Below, piece by piece: positions 50,628 through 62,878 of a DNA stretch of 64,000 nt (the first letter of the stretch is position 1; every line of letters begins with the position of its first letter). The notes beneath the pieces were generated by a model. It had not been told where the DNA came from. It ran no database searches and saw only the letters and a program-made list of their open reading frames with translations. Position numbers and translations under genes: made by a program. Source of the stretch: Casuarina equisetifolia (Eukaryota; Streptophyta; Magnoliopsida; Fagales; Casuarinaceae); the NCBI GenBank assembly GCA_028551475.1, contig CM052361.1, positions 12,221,501-12,285,500 on the forward strand. The letters run 5' to 3'.

Positions 50628-53600
50628 ATGGCTGAAGCTCCGATGAGCCCGAACGGAGGGAGCCTCGAGAGCGGCGAGCAGAGTCCCCACTCGAACGTCC
50701 GAGAGCAGGACCGCTTCCTCCCAATCGCGAATATCAGCCGGATCATGAAGAAGGCACTTCCTGCCAACGGGAAGATCGCTAAGGACGCCAAGGAGACCGT
50801 GCAAGAGTGCGTCTCTGAGTTCATTAGCTTCATCACTAGCGAGTACGACGATCGATCCATTTTCTTCTTTGTTATTTATTTTTGGTTTGTTGATTTGTGG
50901 TTCTAATTGATGGGTGTGGTGGTGGAATGACGTGCAGGGCGAGTGACAAGTGCCAGAGAGAGAAGAGGAAGACGATTAATGGGGATGATTTGCTTTGGGC
51001 TATGGCTACTTTAGGGTTTGAAGACTACATCGACCCGCTTAAAATTTACCTGACCAGATACAGAGAGGTAAAATTTCAATCTTACCGTTTTACCTTTCTT
51101 CTCCCTGTCTGCCGGACTGTTAGGAGATGGAAAGCAGGAAAAGAAAACTTTGTGCTGTTTGTTATTCTTCCACAGTCCCCATTAAGAATTGGTCATCGTT
51201 AATCCTCGGTTGATTTCTCGGTTGTTCGGATTTTTTGGTTTGTGATGTCAATTCTTCTATTTAGTGATTATGAGTTTTTAGTGGAAGTTTTGACTGACGG
51301 AGTGCCTTTTCTTTTTCGTTGTTTTGTGGTTTTATTGGGCTGCGGCAGTTGGAGGTACGTGTAGTTTACTACTCTGTCCACGGATGTGGCTTGTTATTGA
51401 GATTTCTTCCATTTAATATTTTTGGTTACGGCACTCATTCTTATAAGCATCTTTGAATTCTAAATGTTTGATTTTGCACATTATGATAACTTTTAGGGTG
51501 ACACAAAGGGGTCAGCAAAAGGTGGAGATGCATCTGCGAAGAAGGATGTTCAACCGAGTCCAAATGCCCAGGTGAAATGAGCTTCTTTTTTCACTCCTCT
51601 AGTTAGCCTTTTGTTGGCTGCATTCTACCTACTTTTAGAGATTACCAATGTTATGCAAGCTTGTCATGGTATCATATGGAGGCTGTTTTGTTAATGTCTG
51701 TCAGATTGCTCATCAAGGCTCTTTCTCGCAAGGCACTAGTTACGCAAGTTCTCAGGTAATCTCTCTCTGTCTCTCTCTATCACACACTCGCAGACATGCT
51801 TGTTGAATGCTGTTTTTGTTAGGTAAACCCCAATACCCCCCCAACAACGACACAACAAAAAAAAAGAAGGAAAAAGATTTATGAATACTGTAGCGTTCCA
51901 TAATTCTGAACGTAATATAGGACTTATACTGGAAATTGACATTGCTAGCATTGGTGCTAGTGACGTTTGTGGCGGAATGGTAAAATGGACTTTGGTTTAA
52001 TGATCCCGTAAGGGTTGATCATTAGTCTCTTACTCAATTCTAGCAGGTAGATAATTCTTGGCTATCTAAGCAAAATAGTGAGAACCTCTAAGGGTCTTTG
52101 TGCCCTCACTGCCTAGCTCCTGAAGGGTTTATTGGAGCTTAATTTTGTTAGCCAACTTTGATCCTCATAGGCTGATTATTGTTCTTTGTTTTCTGGCATT
52201 AGAAGGTCATGGTGTATCTATTAATTTTGGGAGCTAAAGTGCTTAGTATACTTGCCAGATACCATGGTACTTGAAATATAGCGGTTGTTTAGTATTCAGA
52301 GACTATAAATGCTAATACAATGGAGAATAGCTAGAGCCATGCCTACGTTCCCACCTAGAGAGCTAATTTGATTGGTTTGAGTTATTTGATTGTCTTTCAT
52401 GTCATTGATAGGTGCGCATCCTAGTTTTACTCTACATTATGTGCTGATGTAATTTGATGCCTGCGTAAGTTGTCAGCTTGGGATTGAAGTTGATTTGTTC
52501 TGGTTCTTGGGTTGTTTTTACGTCATGTCTCCTGTTTTTGAATTTTCTTTGCTTGGCTTTATGTTTTGGCTGACATGTACTGATAAGATGGTATCTGAAC
52601 TGATTTCCAGTTGTCACAGGAGAATGTTATTAATCAAAAGATGCTGTGTATTCCTAGTGTTGCAACAAGCGAATTCGTTTTCTCCTTCACCCTTTAACTC
52701 CCCCAACCTCTAAAAAAAAAAAATCATTCTGTTGTCACTTTCTTTCAAATGTTAAAACATGTTAATTGATGAACATTATATAACATACTCATCATGTTGA
52801 TTCCGCTTCAGAAAGCAATATTTAGTTGAAACTGTGCTTATATGGCCCTGTGGAGGTGTTATTGCTTCTTCATTTTCCCTTTTTCAATTCTTATGGTAAT
52901 AGCAAAATTTATTACTCTGTTGTTTATGAAGGTATCATCATTTCTTTGAGAATGATTATGTGGGAGTGTGTGATCTTAAGTTGCCAGCATAAGTGGTGTG
53001 CCTTGTGAAGTTTTTTCAAGAGTGAAATGTTTATTACATCATGATTTGACATTTAAATCTTGTTTCCAACTTTAGCTTGCATTCCTTTATATCTTCTTGC
53101 TTTTTGTAATCTGGGGTTAAACTGGAACCAATGAGTGCTCTGGAGTAGCTCCTTTGGTGGCTAGTTGGGCCACCGCATATGATGCAAGAGGGATATGAGT
53201 AGCTTATAAAACGATCTAATGTCTGTAATGAAGTGGCTAAAAACCTCTTGGCCATAGCAGCCTTTAGGTTATGCCTTGTGCACCTTTCTATTCAAAATAA
53301 ATAAGCATTTGCGAAGCAATTTCCTAAAATATCTTTGAAGAAAAGCATCTCATTTTTATCTTTTTGAAAAACTCTAAACAGCTTGGTTGATATCTTTAAG
53401 CTTAATTATGGCAAACATCAACTTAATTGTTTGGGGATATGGGAATTGGAGGTCTATGTGTAATTGCACGTGTAATATCAAACTGTTTGCACTGCTACTT
53501 CTTGTATGATTTAGATTTCAGCCACTAGTTCAATATAGGGGCTAGTCAAAGATAACTGCCAGCAAAACTCTAAACAGCTTGATTGATGTCTTTAAGCTTA

Positions 53601-55235
53601 ATTATGGCAAGCATTAACTTGGTTATTTAGATTTTAGCCGTGAGTTCAGTGCTTGAGGACATCAATACAAAATTTCTCCCTTTACCTTCATGATGGGCCC
53701 AGCCGTTTGCTTTGTAGTTAAATTGATTTTTGATTTCCATGGTATGATGCTGGTAGCTCCTTTTTGAGGGAGTGTAGCAAATTCTTTGATCAACTTCTGA
53801 GCCTAATTCTTGTATCTGTTTATCTAATTTTTGACTAAATGATATGGAAACAGTAGCTTCACTCGAACCTCTTCATGAAAATGCAAAACAGTTTCCTTGC
53901 TGCATTATTTTTCTTTTGAATCATCAACTCTTGCTTCCCCCTATGTCCCCCTATGTCCAACAATTGATGATGGAGAGAATTTTTTAGGGCGAGAGGGGTT
54001 GGGGGTGGGGGCCCGCTGGGGGATGGGGGTGATCCTATCTGCATCTAACTAAGAAAGAAATGATTACACAATCAGATTATACAAGTCAGCTACCTTTGTC
54101 CGCAAACTTTTGTTAATAAAGGTCAAGTCCTTGCTATAGTTCCTCTTTGCCCAGCATGTAGAAAAATGTTGGAGTGTTGAAATATCCAATCCTATATTGG
54201 GTAAGGTGACAGGAGAGCTTGGCCTTATAAGCTTCTGCTAATAACTTACTATTGCACAGTTTTGTATTTTAGTTGGGTCTTTCAATTTCTAACCCAGTAT
54301 GTAGAAAAATCAAGTGCAAATTAGAAATACCCCTTTCAGAAAATGAAACTATCCTTATATTCTCAAACTAATTTTGAATTGAGAAGGAAATGACAAACAG
54401 AATCAGATTGTATAAGTTGGCTACCTTTGTCGACTAAGTTTATTTAATAAAGGTCAAGCCTTTGCTATCGTTCCTCTTTTCCATAATGTAGAAAAATTGA
54501 GTGCAAACTAGAAACAGCCCACTTAAAAAAGGAAACTTTTGTTCTATATTCTCGAACTTAATTTGAAACATTTGACTTTTCCTCCATGTTTAAGTCCATT
54601 TATATGGACCTTTATGAGCAACAGTCATCTATCTAGTATCTTTATGAATTGTTAGGAAAAGATTGCGACCCAAAAGATACCATAAATTAGAATTGAAGTC
54701 CTAATATGATCTTAATTGTTCCTGATTTTACTGAAGATGCAAACTGTTTAGTTTTTCATACTGTGAACTCAATAGATTTTGAGATCTAGATCAAATTTCA
54801 TATAACATGAGATGGTTAATTATTTGATAGGAGTTGTGGGCGCCTTTTTGTTAATTTGAGTTTTATGCTTTGGATTGTGGTGTAATACGTGAATGATGTT
54901 ATCCTCTTAGATGTTATTCAGTCAAGAACATCCCCTGTTAGGTGTTCCGGTCTTTAGTTTTGTCTCTCTTCATGTATTGAGTTTTCCCTGGTCCTTTTCT
55001 TTTCAGCATGTCAATTTGATATGACTTCTGCTGCTACTAATTCTGTTAGTACATTTTTAGTTCTCTTACTAACTTTTTGAGAACTTCTGTTGATGAAATA
55101 AGTAAAATTTCTTCTTTCAACTAGCTGATGAATTATGTCGGAGTAGTTGTGGCTCTAACACTTGCATACTGGCTCGTCTGATGTTTGTAGCCTCAGGCTC
55201 AACACCTAATGGTTCCTATGCAAGGAACAGAGTAG
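50628..55235 (+). CDS. NF-YB: Nuclear transcription factor Y subunit B, NF-YB8/10-like
   Basis: Histone-fold subunit that pairs with NF-YC and then binds CCAAT boxes with NF-YA. Six exons: 50628-50842, 50938-51067, 51349-51354 (only 6 nt, Leu-Glu), 51497-51571, 51705-51755, 55191-55235. The total is 522 nt, or 173 residues. The conserved core spans about residues 25-115, from [17 protein letters not shown] through [22 protein letters not shown] to LTRYRE. The tail ([11 protein letters not shown]..., then Gln/Ser-rich, ending [10 protein letters not shown]) is typical of the NF-YB8/NF-YB10 group, non-LEC1 type: the core has no LEC1-specific Asp at the interface position that I can point to. 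The final intron is about 3.4 kb. I chose the ATG at 50628 because [11 protein letters not shown] fits the family and the frame upstream has no ATG. Confidence 0.94.
51349..51354 (+). other. 6-nt coding microexon of NF-YB
   Basis: TTGGAG is flanked by GCGGCAG and GTACGT and encodes Leu-Glu at the position where relatives have Met-Glu between RYRE and GDTKGSAK. Both neighbouring introns are phase 0, so skipping it would delete two residues without a shift. Confidence 0.8.
53362..53660. repeat. Diverged direct repeat in the last NF-YB intron
   Basis: The sequence ACTCTAAACAGCTTGRTTGA followed by TCTTTAAGCTTAATTATGGCAA-type sequence appears at about 53371 and again at about 53566, 195 bp apart. 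Related AGATTT(C/T)AGCC segments follow each copy. This is a local segmental duplication within the intron. Confidence 0.75.
54058..54500. repeat. Second diverged direct repeat in the last NF-YB intron
   Basis: A segment of about 110 bp near 54058-54170 recurs at about 54388-54500. Shared blocks include AATCAGATT, GCTACCTTTGTC and AATAAAGGTCAAG. Its spacing is about 330 bp. It shows that this long intron grew partly by duplication. Confidence 0.75.
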
Positions 55236-57248
55236 ATATATGGTGACCTTCAACTGATTCCAAATTTTGGCGTCTGATTGGGGAATATCTTGTTCGGTGC
55301 CCAGAAGAAATATTTATCAAAACACTCTTGTTTTGGTGGTTGTCTTGTTTCGAGATGTCTTTCAGGTAAAGTTTGTATATTTATGAGTGTCTTGGAGTAG
55401 AATAACCATTTATAGAACTTATTGTAAATTTTGGGCCCTGTGATTTGTAGACATTGTGTACTGGCAAGACTCGTGGAACGATTATTAGAATGTGTTTCCC
55501 GTATAATGTCTCTGACTGCATAAGGAATTAAAGAATTCTGATCTAGAAAGTTTGTCAAATCCCCAGTACATTAATTCCAATTCATCATGTTTTTAATCTC
55601 TACTAGATGCCATGCCGAGATTGGATATCTCCGAGAATCTTTCTGGTATAATGACTATGACAGCTATAATGATATTGGTACAATGTCAGCTTTCCTTTGC
55701 AAGTGTTATGGTAGGAACCGATAAGCTGGTTTCTGTTGGAATATTTAATGTTGTGCCGCGTAACTGGCACGGAAACGAACTGAAAGGTGGATAGCCAAGG
55801 AAGTAAGGCAGTGGATAAGCTAGAAGGCGTCAGGCTTAAAGTTGATGGTACTCATGAGGAAAGGTGAGCGTGGGGCTACCGAGATAAGATGTCTAGTCTG
55901 GGCTACAATTTAGGGGTCCCTGGCAAACAAAAAAAAAAAAAGAGGTCTTCAACAAATTTCACGCTTCAAGTCCTCTTCTTGATATTGGCATAAGTGGCCG
56001 CCCTTCGGAGGGTAGTCCACCCCAAATAAGCTCTGGTTTACTGCTGTTCTTCCTTTAAGACTTGGCGATGGAATTCCAAATCCACCCTCGTATCGCTTGA
56101 TTAGCTAACAAGTGAACGAACAAAAGCTCCTTCTCATGTTCGTGGCAATCATTAAAAGTGGAGATGCCGTAATTTAGCCTTTCCCCTAATTTATCATTCC
56201 TGGATCAATCCACTCAAATGCGTGTGTGGGAAGGTCATTATCATGAAGAATAAAAAGACAGAACATCCACGTGAGACCGGTGTTAAAACACTTTAAAGGG
56301 TTCCTAATGAGGGAAGTTTAGGGACCCAGTCGGAAGGCCAACGTTGTCAATATGGGTCCCAACTCTTTCCAAAAGAAACATTTAATGTACAGGTATCAAA
56401 GCAACTCTGCCGTTCGTTCCATGGGTTTCTTCGGGGTGAGAATTCTTGGTTAGCAAGGATGTACCTTTATTAACTAATCCCTTCAAGGAACAGTCCATGG
56501 GTCATGGGTTATCTATGAAAAAGTAGTAAAACATATTCGCATTTTAAATTGCTCTCCTTTATGATTTTGACGAGAAGATATTTTTATTATCTTATTTGCC
56601 TTTTGCGTAGTTCCACACAGCTGGCTTGTATATATTTGTTTGATTGTTGCGGGCGGCCGTCAAATGATTCACCAGACCAAGTTGAGTTTTGCGAAGATTT
56701 GGAGGAGGTAACGTTGCTTTTCCTTGGCCAATAAGTGCTTTTTTCTGCGTGCTTTAGTTCGGTGTGGTGCGCCAATCTCCCAACTTCCTTCCTCCACACG
56801 TTCTGCCCGATAATGTGCTTTCACATCACCCGTGACTCCACTGTTGCAAGTAAAATAAATCGGCAGCTTCAAGAAAAATTAAAAAAGTAATAGAACAGTA
56901 TGAAAAGAAGCGTTGTAAATACCGGCCATTTCGTATCTTTTCATTACGCTTTTCTTCTTTATTGAGTGGTGTTGACTGACGCTGCAACGCAACAATAGAC
57001 TTTATATATATGCAGCATTGAGAGAGAGGAAAAAAAAAAATAATCACTATGCGAGGTACCTACTGTTTCTTTAAAAAGAAAAAAGGATAGGCGGTTCAAG
57101 TTCTTTGTGAAGTAGTAGTAATTCCGAAGTGACACCAAATGTTTCGTCTGCAATAAGGAAGATTTACTTATTCAGTCATTAAACCAAGTCTAGAAGATGC
57201 ATATCTTCAATTCCTACAGAAAAATAGAGTCCATAGACCATTCTGAAA
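55236..57248. other. NF-YB 3' UTR and intergenic DNA
   Basis: The NF-YB 3' UTR probably reaches about 55450-55590. The remainder has no supported gene. Frames at 55612-55794 and 56549-56734 have no motifs. A (GA)/A-rich tract lies near 57020-57042. Confidence 0.5.
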
Positions 57249-59110
57249 GTGGCCGAAGAATATTTAGAATTGGAAATTGATTCTGAGGACCTGATTCCGA
57301 AGATGAAGCTGGAAGACCAGTTGTCACTCAAGATAAAGAAACAACCACCCCCTTTTGCTGAAGTATGGATTGTGCCTAAGAGACATCAAAAAACCACTCA
57401 AGCTTATAGCCTTTTTCGAAACAAGCTTAGTGGCAAGTTTTATGAGGCCGGAAATACTACTGTCTACGTACTGAAAAAGCTTGTTCCGGACTCTTCTGTG
57501 TTGCTAAATGGTGAGCCTTTTTAGGTCAAGCTTAAAAGTAAATTGGTATGGATCAAACTTATTACTAGTTTCACTTTTACAACAACATTATGTATGTAAA
57601 CTTTCAAGGAAAGACATTTTAGTTGGTTTTGGCATTATTCAGCACATAAAAAAATGTTAGGTGGTTCTATGAATGAATGAAGCTTGGCTTCCATCTACTT
57701 CCATGCACGGAGATTCCTAACTTATTCTAGGTGTCTAAAAAGCCTTGGATATATTTAGTATAAGATGATCCAGAACAAATGTGCTGAAGGTTACACAAAT
57801 TTCCTGAGGAAACACCCAAAACCCTTATCCAAGAATGAAGAATTCTTCATCACCTTTTCATTCAAGAAGAATTGATGTATCAATTTGACCAAAACTAGCT
57901 AAAAAGGAATGAATCCTTAGAACCTTGCTTTGGCACAAATGGAGCTAACACAACTTCAACTTGATGGACTTATTGAGCCTATTAAATTTGAATGGGTTTG
58001 TGAAACCTTTTATGTCAACAAAAGAGTAAAATGAGTGAGAAAAAAGTTCAAGTTAATAATAAATTATAAGCCTCTCATCTAGTTCCTTATACATGAAAAT
58101 TGACATTACCAAATCAATCTATATTATTTGTACAACTATCTAAAGCTCAATTTTTTTCAAAGTTTAATATGAAGGTAGACTTTTAGCAATTTGGAGTAAA
58201 ACCCATTGAGTGGTTGTTCTATATTCTCAAGTCCCACAATTAGTGGGTAATCATGCTGTTTGGTCCCAAGGTAACCCTATCTTTATTCTAGTTGATGATG
58301 TTAACAATCCTTTAGCCAATCCTACATCACACCTTGCTCTACATTAATGACATCTTTCTATTCTTAAAAGATAAAGGGTGTCTCATTCTCCTTTTTAAGT
58401 AGTTCTACAATCTTATATATAGATATGTGATTGTGTTGTTAGAAAAGAAAATGATCATAAGAGTTATAGATATAGCTTTTCTTGGAATGTAGATGATTAA
58501 AAGACAATATGAGTTGCAACTTCACCTAACATCCTAAATACTAAATTTTCCAAATGAAATTCTACAGTAAATCAAGTGCAACAATTCCTTAGGATTGTCA
58601 TTTACATAGTAGATTTTATTCAAAAAATGGTTGAACACATAGTATCACTACCTTAGCTATTAAAGGAGTTGTAACCATGGGAAAGGAAATGCATCACTTG
58701 TATCAAATCATTAAAAGAAGTGGCCAAGAAGCTAACACCTTTACAAATCCCTAACAAAGGCAAAATAATTCTCCAAATAGATGCAAAAAGAAGATTTTGT
58801 GGATATAAAAGCAAAAAAAATCCAAAAGTTAAAAGAGATTGATTAGCCATCAATGTCAAATAGTAATGAAGTGCTCAAGAATTCCTAAAAATGTTCAAGT
58901 TCAAGTAAAAGATAATTCCATTTCTACAATTACCAAGGTGGGCAAACTAGTTCTCTAAGTATAAATTTGAAGTCCGGCACATCAAAGGAAGACACAACGC
59001 CTTTAAACCTTTAAAGCCCTTTCTTACCCTTTCCACTCATAAGTGACCTCATCTACTAGTATCTAACACTATGGAACCAACCATTTTCAACAATCCAATT
59101 ATGAATAATT
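57249..59110 (+). mobile_element. Decayed reverse-transcribing element, probably endogenous caulimovirid
   Basis: A plus-strand relic. It starts with an open frame of 91 codons (57249-57524; acidic start, then FAEVWIVPKRHQ and KFYEAGNTTVYVLKKL). From about 57940 it continues as a reverse transcriptase full of stops and frame changes. Readable pieces include DGLIEPIKFEWVCETFYVNKR (shortened here: residues around 57963-58025), INYKPL near 58060, a catalytic-region remnant YINDIFLF near 58340 with the second catalytic Asp retained, and a late HIKGRHNA-type RNase H end near 58980-59005. The wording of the RT fits plant pararetroviruses (caulimovirid integrated copies) better than copia. Ty3/gypsy cannot be excluded by eye. 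No intact coding capacity remains beyond the short first frame. Confidence 0.55.
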
Positions 59111-60319
59111 TTCATCATAGTATAAATAACCTACCAAAAATTTTGAAGAAGGATATCACTTACAATATCCTCACTAAGTTTATTGTTTAACGAAACAATA
59201 GATACTAGAGACTTCTTCTTTGAAAGCATATATTATGAACTTATCCATTTAATAGATAGACTAACCTCTAGTTTATCATTTTCTAAATGTCTTCTACATC
59301 CTAAGTCACCTTTACATAAATTTTTTTAAGGAACCATATTTTCTCTTATGATATCAAAGCCAAAACCCATCATGATAGCTTAAACACATTCCCTAGGATT
59401 GTATTACATTCTTTGGAAAGACTTATGAAACTCCCTTCCTTAAGGATGTCATAGTCTTATAAAAAAGCTTGATTCCTAAAGCAAGTATATCTAAAAAAGA
59501 TTCTCCTTAAGTGAGCTTTGAAGGATAGTGGAACCTAAGAGGTTCTTGAGATAGTGAGGCTAAAAGAGCCAGATGTATCTTGGGTAAAATTGGCTTTATA
59601 CTATCTTGATAAATATTGAGGTGATGATTTATATTCCTCACATGTCTTTGAAAGTATGATATTGGAGTTAAGTTTGAAAATTCCCTTGGTGATAAAATGA
59701 AAATTTTACAAATTCACTAGCACCATAAGATCCTATTCTAAAACATTGTTATTCAAGTCCCTCAAATTCGAAAGCATTGTTACCTAGTTCTCCTAGTATC
59801 ATCATTGTTTCTATTTGTAGATCCAACTCTAAGAATCATTTCTCCTCAACCTCTTCTTTAGATTATCTTTATGAACTAATACATCCCTGATGAGGGCTTA
59901 GTTGCTTAAACCAACGACCCACACATCATAGACCCCTATTGTCTCTGTAAAATGACTATTCTTAGGCTATTGTCAAAACATTTCTTTAGTCATTTAAGAC
60001 CAAAATCATCAAGGAGGTTGTCCAATCTTTCTCTTTCCATACAAACTAATTAGCTTTCGTGAAAGCTAAATAATAAGTTTAGAAAAAGATCCCACAAGAA
60101 AGCTTGTGGATGTATCAATTTGCATGATATACTTATCTCTACATTGGAACATGATAGGTTTCTAGGCAATCAAAAAAAAGGACAAGTTATTAGGTTTATA
60201 AAATCTATTCTGCCTTATCTAGATGGGTTATTCCTTATTTCATATGGTACTGAGTTTATAGTTTAATTACATTCTAATGTAGCAAGCAATCATAAAAATA
60301 AAACAAGACATAGAGAATT
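59111..60319. other. AT-rich repeat-like DNA, nothing identified
   Basis: Stops are frequent in all frames. It is probably more decayed element sequence, but I could not read any domain in it. Confidence 0.4.
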
Positions 60320-60601
60320 TTTAGAATGTAGCATAGCGTAAACCACCCTAGCACTTATATCCACCATACTCTAGTAATTTACTAGAGTCATTCTTTCAAT
60401 TAATTATCCAATTGATTATAAAGGATAATTAATCTTTTAAAATTGATTACAATTTTTCTTTTTAGAATGTAGCTTAGCGCAAACCACCCTAGCACTTATA
60501 TCCACCCTACTCTAGTAATTTCCTAGAGTCATTCTTTCAATTAATTATCCAATTGATTATAAAGGATAATTAATCTTTTAGAATTGGTTACAATTTTTCT
60601 C
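60320..60601. repeat. 141-bp tandem duplication
   Basis: Two head-to-tail copies begin TTTAGAATGTAGC at 60320 and 60461, an exact 141-bp period, with only a handful of differences. Each contains an imperfect palindrome-like AATTAATTATCC...GGATAATTAAT segment. No coding capacity. Confidence 0.93.
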
Positions 60602-61921
60602 TTCAAGAAATTACAAACAAATAGAGCATACAAGATAGTCAATTTGTTAACTCAAAAATTGCTTAGATTAATACTAGTAATAGTTGTTAAATAATTTTGA
60701 ATAAAAATCTCAATGTATCACAAACCCTAACATAATGCAACAATGTAAAGAATCAATTCAAACACGTAATATATGGCACTACAAGAGTGATTATGAAACA
60801 ATTATACAATATTACAAAAATAAATAAACTTAATCTCTAGCATAGTAAGCAATATGTGAACTTTGGATTCACAAGGAGAAATTGCTTCTTTGATGAAAGT
60901 TTTTCAAGAAAACAATTGGATGGATATGAACTTATTGCCTTGGTTCATCTTTATAGGCTACAAGTCTCTAATGGTTGGATTTTTGAATTAGAGACACCTT
61001 TGCTTATGTCCTAGAATAGTTTTATTCCATTCCAAATATTGACATAGGTGGTTTTTCTTTTCATGGGCTATGCATCTCAAACAACATTGTGGTCTTTTAA
61101 GATTCAAAAAGAAGTCATAACTAATGACATTGTATAACACCTTTGACCAAGAGAATACATATCATAATAGACTATGGAACTTACAAAATGGCATCAGGCA
61201 TGATGAACTTGTGTTGAGGATAATAACAACGTGCAAAATCAATATCTTTGTTAGTTGTTACACTATTAAAGATAACTTATGTTATCTAAATATCCTTGTT
61301 CTTAGTTTTACTAGACCTAGTGGCAGTCTTATTAATTGTTCTAGTGGTAGTCGTAATCTAAAAGATTAGAACTCTTGTAAATCTATATATAGGATGTTTT
61401 GTTCATTCTTTTGTAAGCTAAGATAGTCAAAGGAGCTCTAGATTCTTTAAGTAGTTTTCATTGTCACTAAACATTTTTTTTACAAGAATGCAAATTCCTT
61501 AATTAGTTTGCATCAATGTTTCTTTATTAGAATCTTTTCAACTTGTTTCACATGCTTACTTGAAAAGCTTCTTGTTCCACTTAAGTGATGAGTGAATTTG
61601 AATTTCTTTCTTCTTGGACATAACACCATAACATTTTAGAAGTTTCATTTTTAAATGCTTACATGAGGCATGCTTGAGAAACTTTTGAATGCCATTGTGT
61701 TTGAGAGGCTTCTTTCAAATGAGAAGCTTACTTGAAACAAATATATCAAGACTTGCTTGGCGTGATAAAAAAACAAGTTTTGAAATATTTTGATCCTGAA
61801 AGCTTTTTAGCAAAGTATTCATATGTATATTCAATCACACATCTTCTATATAGTCAATTTATATCAAAATATTCATATAATCATATTTTTTATATTTAAT
61901 CAAGATCCTTTTTCTAACAAA
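60602..61921. other. AT-rich DNA; possible element leader around 61383
   Basis: No gene seen. A CTATATATAGGATG sequence at about 61382-61395 is followed by a GTTTTGTTCATTCTTTTGTAAGC stretch (shown here only by position 61396-61420). This looks like a promoter/leader of an integrated reverse-transcribing element, but the link is weak. The 61124-61369 frame has no motif. Confidence 0.35.
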
Positions 61922-62188
61922 CTAGTTAAGATCTACCTCACCTTTCCATGATAGGAAAGGTCTTCCTATAATAGCATGTATAGGCTTGCATAATTTTAGG
62001 TTTTTCAAATACAAAGATACCTGTATAACAACCTTGGAAGCCACTATGAATGCTTTAGCTTCACAATTTATTAGGATTATTGTATCCCACTCATAGATCC
62101 ACATTTGCACCTGAGCTTTAAGGTCTAAGTATAAATCACCAGAGCTTGATTGGTAGCAAATACCATTATGGCTACTCTTCACCACCAA
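61922..62188 (-). pseudogene. Unidentified minus-strand open frame near a Gag relic
   Basis: Eighty-eight open codons with a hydrophobic C-terminal part (PIHAIIGRPFLSW). It lies downstream, in minus orientation, of the Gag-like relic at 62650-62878, so it may be a later part (for example protease region) of the same decayed element. I do not recognise a domain. Confidence 0.3.
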
Positions 62189-62649
62189 ATGGTGTACATG
62201 TTATAGAACCATGCATTTGGCATGGCAAGCCTTTATAATGTCAAGGATGAAGCCTTCATAATGTGAAATTACATTATTCAAATGCCCAACCATATCTATG
62301 CTCCAAGATAGTTCCCTTGGGAGGAATTACTAAATTTTGCTACCATAGTACTAAATCACCAATTATAAGAAGACGGTTTAAGCCTTGTAACCAATTGTTC
62401 ACCAAAAAGCATCTTTCAAGCCAAACACAAGGTGATCAAGTTTGAATCATCTTTCTAGAAACCTAACGAGAATTGTTATCTACTCTATCAACCTCATTTC
62501 CTAAGTTCGTCCATAAAAAGGTAATAAAGGAGGCCTTTGTCATCCCTAGATTTTGAAAAGTCGCTCATGGCATCAATCTCCCAAACTTCTTTATAAATTC
62601 TGCCACAATGTAAAAAAAAATCAACCCACCTTACTCTTCCTTTTTTTTT

Positions 62650-62878
62650 TTAAATAAAAAAACTAACCACAATATCCCACTTAAGCTCCTCCCAACTAGC
62701 TCGAAACTTTTTAGCTGTATATGGTGTATACTACCATGCAGCAACACCTCTCGTAGCTACTACCATATATCTAATCTTTTCGAAGTTTCTAACCTTAAAC
62801 AAGTAAAACCAATTTTTATACCTAACTAATCATTCCTTAGGATTTTCCTCTTTAAATTGGGAAAAATCCATATAAGGG
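62650..62878 (-). pseudogene. Gag-like relic (retrotransposon Gag domain), minus strand
   Basis: About 76 codons in one minus-strand frame with only two stops. Both stops (TGA, TAG) stand where tryptophan is expected. Pattern: FKEENPKE-stop-LVRYKNWFYLF, then a middle ending AAW-stop-Y, then RASWEELKWDIVVSFF. This spacing fits the retrotransposon Gag domain of Ty3-like elements (F-x-G-E-x-P-x-x-W ... W-x-x-x ... SWEEFK). The two lost tryptophans mark it as decayed. Extent beyond this is unclear. Confidence 0.55.
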
